DNA of 16,194 bases from JAWXCH01 sp034440595 (lineage in GTDB: Bacteria > Planctomycetota > Planctomycetia > Pirellulales > JALHPA01): the NCBI GenBank assembly GCA_034440595.1, contig JAWXCH010000358.1, positions 1 through 16,194 of the forward strand. The letters are read 5' to 3'. Positions 13,645 through 16,194 of the stretch are shown here, piece by piece. The notes beneath the pieces were generated by a model. That model was not told the origin of the DNA, did not search any database, and saw nothing but the letters and a program-made list of their open reading frames with translations. Position 1 is the first letter of the stretch; the number at the start of each line of letters is the position of its first letter. Both the position numbers and the translations under genes were made by a program.

Positions 13645-15390
13645 CTAGTAGATTTCCAAACTCTTAATACTATTTCCGCCAGAGAGTGTCGCCCCGCTCA
13701 GGCATCGTTCGGCACTTTGCATCAGATCGCTAGCGGGAAAGTTCTTCGGTGGCAACGCCAGGCTGGCCACGCCGACGCTAAGCGTCAATACAATCATCGA
13801 GTTGTCGCCACGGCCTACACTGCCCGATAACAGGCGAGCCTTGCCAGCCAGTTCATTGGCCAGCTCCACTGCTTGCCGCCGATCACAGTCCGGTACAAGT
13901 AGCGCCAGGTCGGCAGCTTCTCTCGGCAAAGTATATGCACCAGGAAACTCCACCTGTCGGCATATTGACTGCAACGCTCTCACAAACGGGTCCATCCGCT
14001 TGATACCAAACTTGGCCACCAACTCGTCGAATTTATCCACATGAATCAAGAGCAGACTCAGCGGGGCGCGTGCCTGCCGGCAGGCGCCAACCGCTGCGTT
14101 CACACGTGACTCCAGCAGTGCATCCAGCGCAAGCTGATCAGGAGTCAATGTTGCGGCTCTTGCTCCCCTGGCATAGTTTGAAGCTTTAGGCGCTGCTGCA
14201 TACTTTTCAATCGGCAACCCTGGCGATTCAGTCACCGGCCCGTCAAACCGAGTAGACGATCCTCCAAGGCTGTCCGCAGTTTTGATTTTCTTGGCCGCCG
14301 GTTCGGCAGCTTCCGCACTTCCAGCCGGGCGTGGTTGCTGTTTCCGCGGCCTGGTGGCTCGATCTGCCTCATTCGCCAGTTGAGTCAACTCCGCCAATAG
14401 CGCCGTCTCGTCAGTACTGTCCAGCCCGCGGCTGCGCCAGCGGAGCGTTTCACTGGCAATTTCGGTCGCCACACTGGATAACTGCTGGTGAGCTTCTGCC
14501 AGGATCCGGTTGTAGTCGTGTTCGGAAGGCAGTTCCAGATTAAGCACTTCGGCCAACTGGTCTACCTTGGTCTGTAGCGCGGCCACCAGTTCGGTCAGTT
14601 TTGACTCGGCGAAATGGTGATCTCGCTGTGCCGCTTGCAGCATTGTCTCTAGCAAGTCGGACCGATTTTCCGCCAGCACATTGGCGATCAAATCAGCCAA
14701 TTGCAAAATCCGAGGTAGCGATCGTGAAACAACTGGCAGTTCGGCAATCCGCTCTTCGTTGGAACCTGCCCGTACAGCGGCGACTAGTTCGCGAGGCAAG
14801 CACCATTCCTCCAGCAGACGAGCCGACAGCTCAAAATGATCGAAACCGAGTGCTTGTCTTTCCAGCGCAGCCAAGTTGTCTGACTTGGAGAAACCGTAGT
14901 CCAATAGCGCCGCATAAACTTCGCCATGCTCTTGCAAGAGTGCCAGCACTCCCAAATCCTGCAGCAATCCGGCAATGAACGCATCGTCACTAGCCTGCTT
15001 GCAAACCGACTGACTGATCTCGCGTGCCGCCACCGACTTGATCAACGTCCGATGCCAGTACCTGCGTAGAATGTCCCCATTCACGCCCACAAACAAATTG
15101 TCTGGCAAGCTGAACCCCAGCACAAGCAGCTTGAGCGGATTCGTCCCTAGCAGCGCCAGCGCCTGATTCAGGTCGGTCACGATGCGACTGAGACCGAACA
15201 ACGAACTATTCACCACCCGCAACACCTTGCAGGTCAGCGCGGGGTCATTCTCGATGCAATCCTTCAGCGCCCGGACATCCACCGTCGGAGAACTGGTCAA
15301 TTGAATAACGCGCACTGCCACCACCGGTAGCGTGTACAGCTTGCTACAGCGTTCGACCAGACGATCGAGCTTGGAGGGGATATCCGCCAT
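13645..15390 (-). CDS. HDOD domain protein with degenerate GGDEF domain
   Basis: From the ATG at 15390 this is a 581-residue cytoplasmic signalling protein. Residues about 12-218 form an HDOD domain, an HD-related helical output module without the metal-binding HD pair. Recognisable segments are LPVVAVRVIQL, ENDPALTCKVLRVVNSSLFG and AFIAGLLQDLGVLALL. Residues 225-345 are helical, and 346-415 form a Lys/Pro/Ala-rich linker. The C-terminal domain (about 435-575) has the GGDEF fold outline (LSLLLIHVDKFDELVAKFG, then VLTLSVGVASL), but the signature GGDEF is replaced by EAADL (491-495). It should therefore not make c-di-GMP and may act as a sensor or docking domain. A longer frame starts at 15486, but its extra 32 residues are not HDOD-like and no ribosome binding site favours it. 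It is divergent from the phosphopantetheinyl transferase gene. Confidence 0.8.
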   Translation of the reverse strand: MADIPSKLDRLVERCSKLYTLPVVAVRVIQLTSSPTVDVRALKDCIENDPALTCKVLRVVNSSLFGLSRIVTDLNQALALLGTNPLKLLVLGFSLPDNLFVGVNGDILRRYWHRTLIKSVAAREISQSVCKQASDDAFIAGLLQDLGVLALLQEHGEVYAALLDYGFSKSDNLAALERQALGFDHFELSARLLEEWCLPRELVAAVRAGSNEERIAELPVVSRSLPRILQLADLIANVLAENRSDLLETMLQAAQRDHHFAESKLTELVAALQTKVDQLAEVLNLELPSEHDYNRILAEAHQQLSSVATEIASETLRWRSRGLDSTDETALLAELTQLANEADRATRPRKQQPRPAGSAEAAEPAAKKIKTADSLGGSSTRFDGPVTESPGLPIEKYAAAPKASNYARGARAATLTPDQLALDALLESRVNAAVGACRQARAPLSLLLIHVDKFDELVAKFGIKRMDPFVRALQSICRQVEFPGAYTLPREAADLALLVPDCDRRQAVELANELAGKARLLSGSVGRGDNSMIVLTLSVGVASLALPPKNFPASDLMQSAERCLSGATLSGGNSIKSLEIY

Positions 15391-15764
15391 GAAATCCGTT
15401 ACAATCGAGTAAGCCCGAAAAATGACGATAGTCGGAATGACTTTTACAGGACATCCAAAAAAGCTCTCCAGATGGCCAATCAGCATTAGTCTAGCTTACT
15501 GGCGGAACCCCGCAGTCTGATCGTTGCCGAATGCGCTTTTCCCCGCTGGCTGTCACGGATGCATTGTTCGGGTTATGCTGAACCTGTCAGTTGATCGCGG
15601 GCGGTTCAAATTTGCAGTTGGGCGGTTGCTCAATCCTCCTCACCGAGACCAAATCAATCGACTAACCTTGATCGGACAATGCACGCCAAGCCGCCCTTCC
15701 AATGGGTTAATACCAATTCGGTGAATCTGAGTCGTGGCAGACTCTCCAGCCGCCGTTTAGCAAC
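15391..15764. other. Gene-free divergent region before the PPTase gene
   Basis: No convincing gene lies here. A small stem at 15498-15516 pairs ACTG and CGG with CCG and CAGT, leaving one G bulged and AACC as the loop. The octamer GGGCGGTT occurs twice, at about 15599 and 15620. Promoters for the two divergent genes must lie here, but none could be assigned. Confidence 0.35.
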
Positions 15765-16194
15765 ATGACCTTGTCCCATCAACCATTGCCCAATTCGCTC
15801 GCTGAGCCAAGCCAGCAACGACCGTCGATGGACCTTGAGCCATCCTCGCCCTGGACCATTGCGCCAGATGAGGTGCATGTCTGGCACGGATCGCTGTTGC
15901 AGCCCGACGAAGTGATTCAGCGGCTTGCTTCACTCCTTGACCAAGACGAGCAACAGCGTTCCGCACGATACCGTTTTGAGCGCCACCGCAAAGCGAATAT
16001 CGTTGCGCGCGGAATGTTGCGCGACGTGCTATCGCGCTACTTGCAGATCCCTGGCCAGGATCTGTGTTTCAATTACAACGCGCACGGCAAACCGGCCTTA
16101 AAAAGCGCTGCCCTACCGCATTCCACATCCAACTCCCTCACCGATCTGCGCTTTAACCTGTCCCACTCGGGCCAGGTCGTGGTCTGCGCAGTAT
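15765..16194 (+). CDS. 4'-phosphopantetheinyl transferase, 5' part
   Basis: The reading frame runs off the right edge after 143 residues. The enzyme moves the 4'-phosphopantetheine arm of coenzyme A onto a serine of acyl or peptidyl carrier proteins. The Sfp/Gsp-type pattern is clear: DEVHVW (35-40), the conserved helix RYRFERHRKANIVARGMLR (68-86), YNAHGKP (104-110) and FNLSHS (130-135). The magnesium-binding Gly-hyd-Asp motif and the KE motif would lie beyond the edge. The ATG at 15765 gives a polar 30-residue leader before the domain; a second in-frame Met at residue 22 could be the real start. Neither has a strong ribosome binding site. Sfp-type enzymes often serve polyketide or non-ribosomal peptide synthases, so such genes may follow to the right, which is inference only. 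Confidence 0.85.
   Translation, partial: MTLSHQPLPNSLAEPSQQRPSMDLEPSSPWTIAPDEVHVWHGSLLQPDEVIQRLASLLDQDEQQRSARYRFERHRKANIVARGMLRDVLSRYLQIPGQDLCFNYNAHGKPALKSAALPHSTSNSLTDLRFNLSHSGQVVVCAV

Noticed and set aside
15524..15724. 66-codon plus-strand frame in the divergent region
   Set aside because: It has no recognisable protein features and no ribosome binding site, and lies in a probable promoter region.

Overview
The window most resembles chromosomal DNA of a planctomycete, probably of the Pirellulales. This is an inference from gene content (a secreted TPR-CHAT protein, an HDOD protein with a decayed GGDEF domain, an MMPL/HpnN-like RND transporter), from weak or absent Shine-Dalgarno sequences before several starts, and from gene-free stretches full of short palindromes with three-base loops. 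No rRNA, tRNA, transposase, integrase, phage gene or CRISPR array was seen.

Layout. 1-160: end of a palindromic repeat, just past the stop of the first gene. 161-2941 (-): MMPL/RND-family transporter. 3330-5500 (+): a two-gene unit, soluble pyridine nucleotide transhydrogenase (sthA) coupled by a one-base TAATG overlap to an SDR oxidoreductase. 5527-7986 (-): HerA/FtsK-type P-loop ATPase with a coiled-coil tail. 7987-8560: no gene, but a large palindromic composite. 8561-11770 (-): exported TPR-CHAT protein. 11771-12295: gene-free divergent region. 12296-12908 (+): two tandem, related, very small membrane or exported proteins of no recognised family. 13023-13081: a long two-tier hairpin. 13157-13546 (+): GlsB/YeaQ/YmgE-type membrane protein. 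13645-15390 (-): HDOD protein with a degenerate GGDEF domain. 15765 to the right edge (+): the first 143 residues of a 4'-phosphopantetheinyl transferase.

Most genes look like separate housekeeping or signalling units. Only the sthA-SDR pair is clearly one operon, and the two small proteins are probably co-transcribed. The SDR seems to favour NADP(H), so its coupling to a transhydrogenase suggests a shared role in NADPH/NADH balance.

The most unusual content is non-coding. Bases 8056-8522 form a roughly 470-base imperfect inverted repeat. Two diverged copies of one module lie head to head, and each is itself a chain of hairpins in the same order: a CCRC-TTC-GYGG hairpin, a long bulged palindrome, a CGCC-TTM-GGCG hairpin, GCTAGC, then an AATGGGC-NNN-GCCATT hairpin. 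The outer end of the module recurs at 54-155. Stem sequences differ between copies while pairing is kept, which suggests that the fold is what is selected or propagated. The second notable item is the tandem small-protein pair, which shares an exact 14-residue block.
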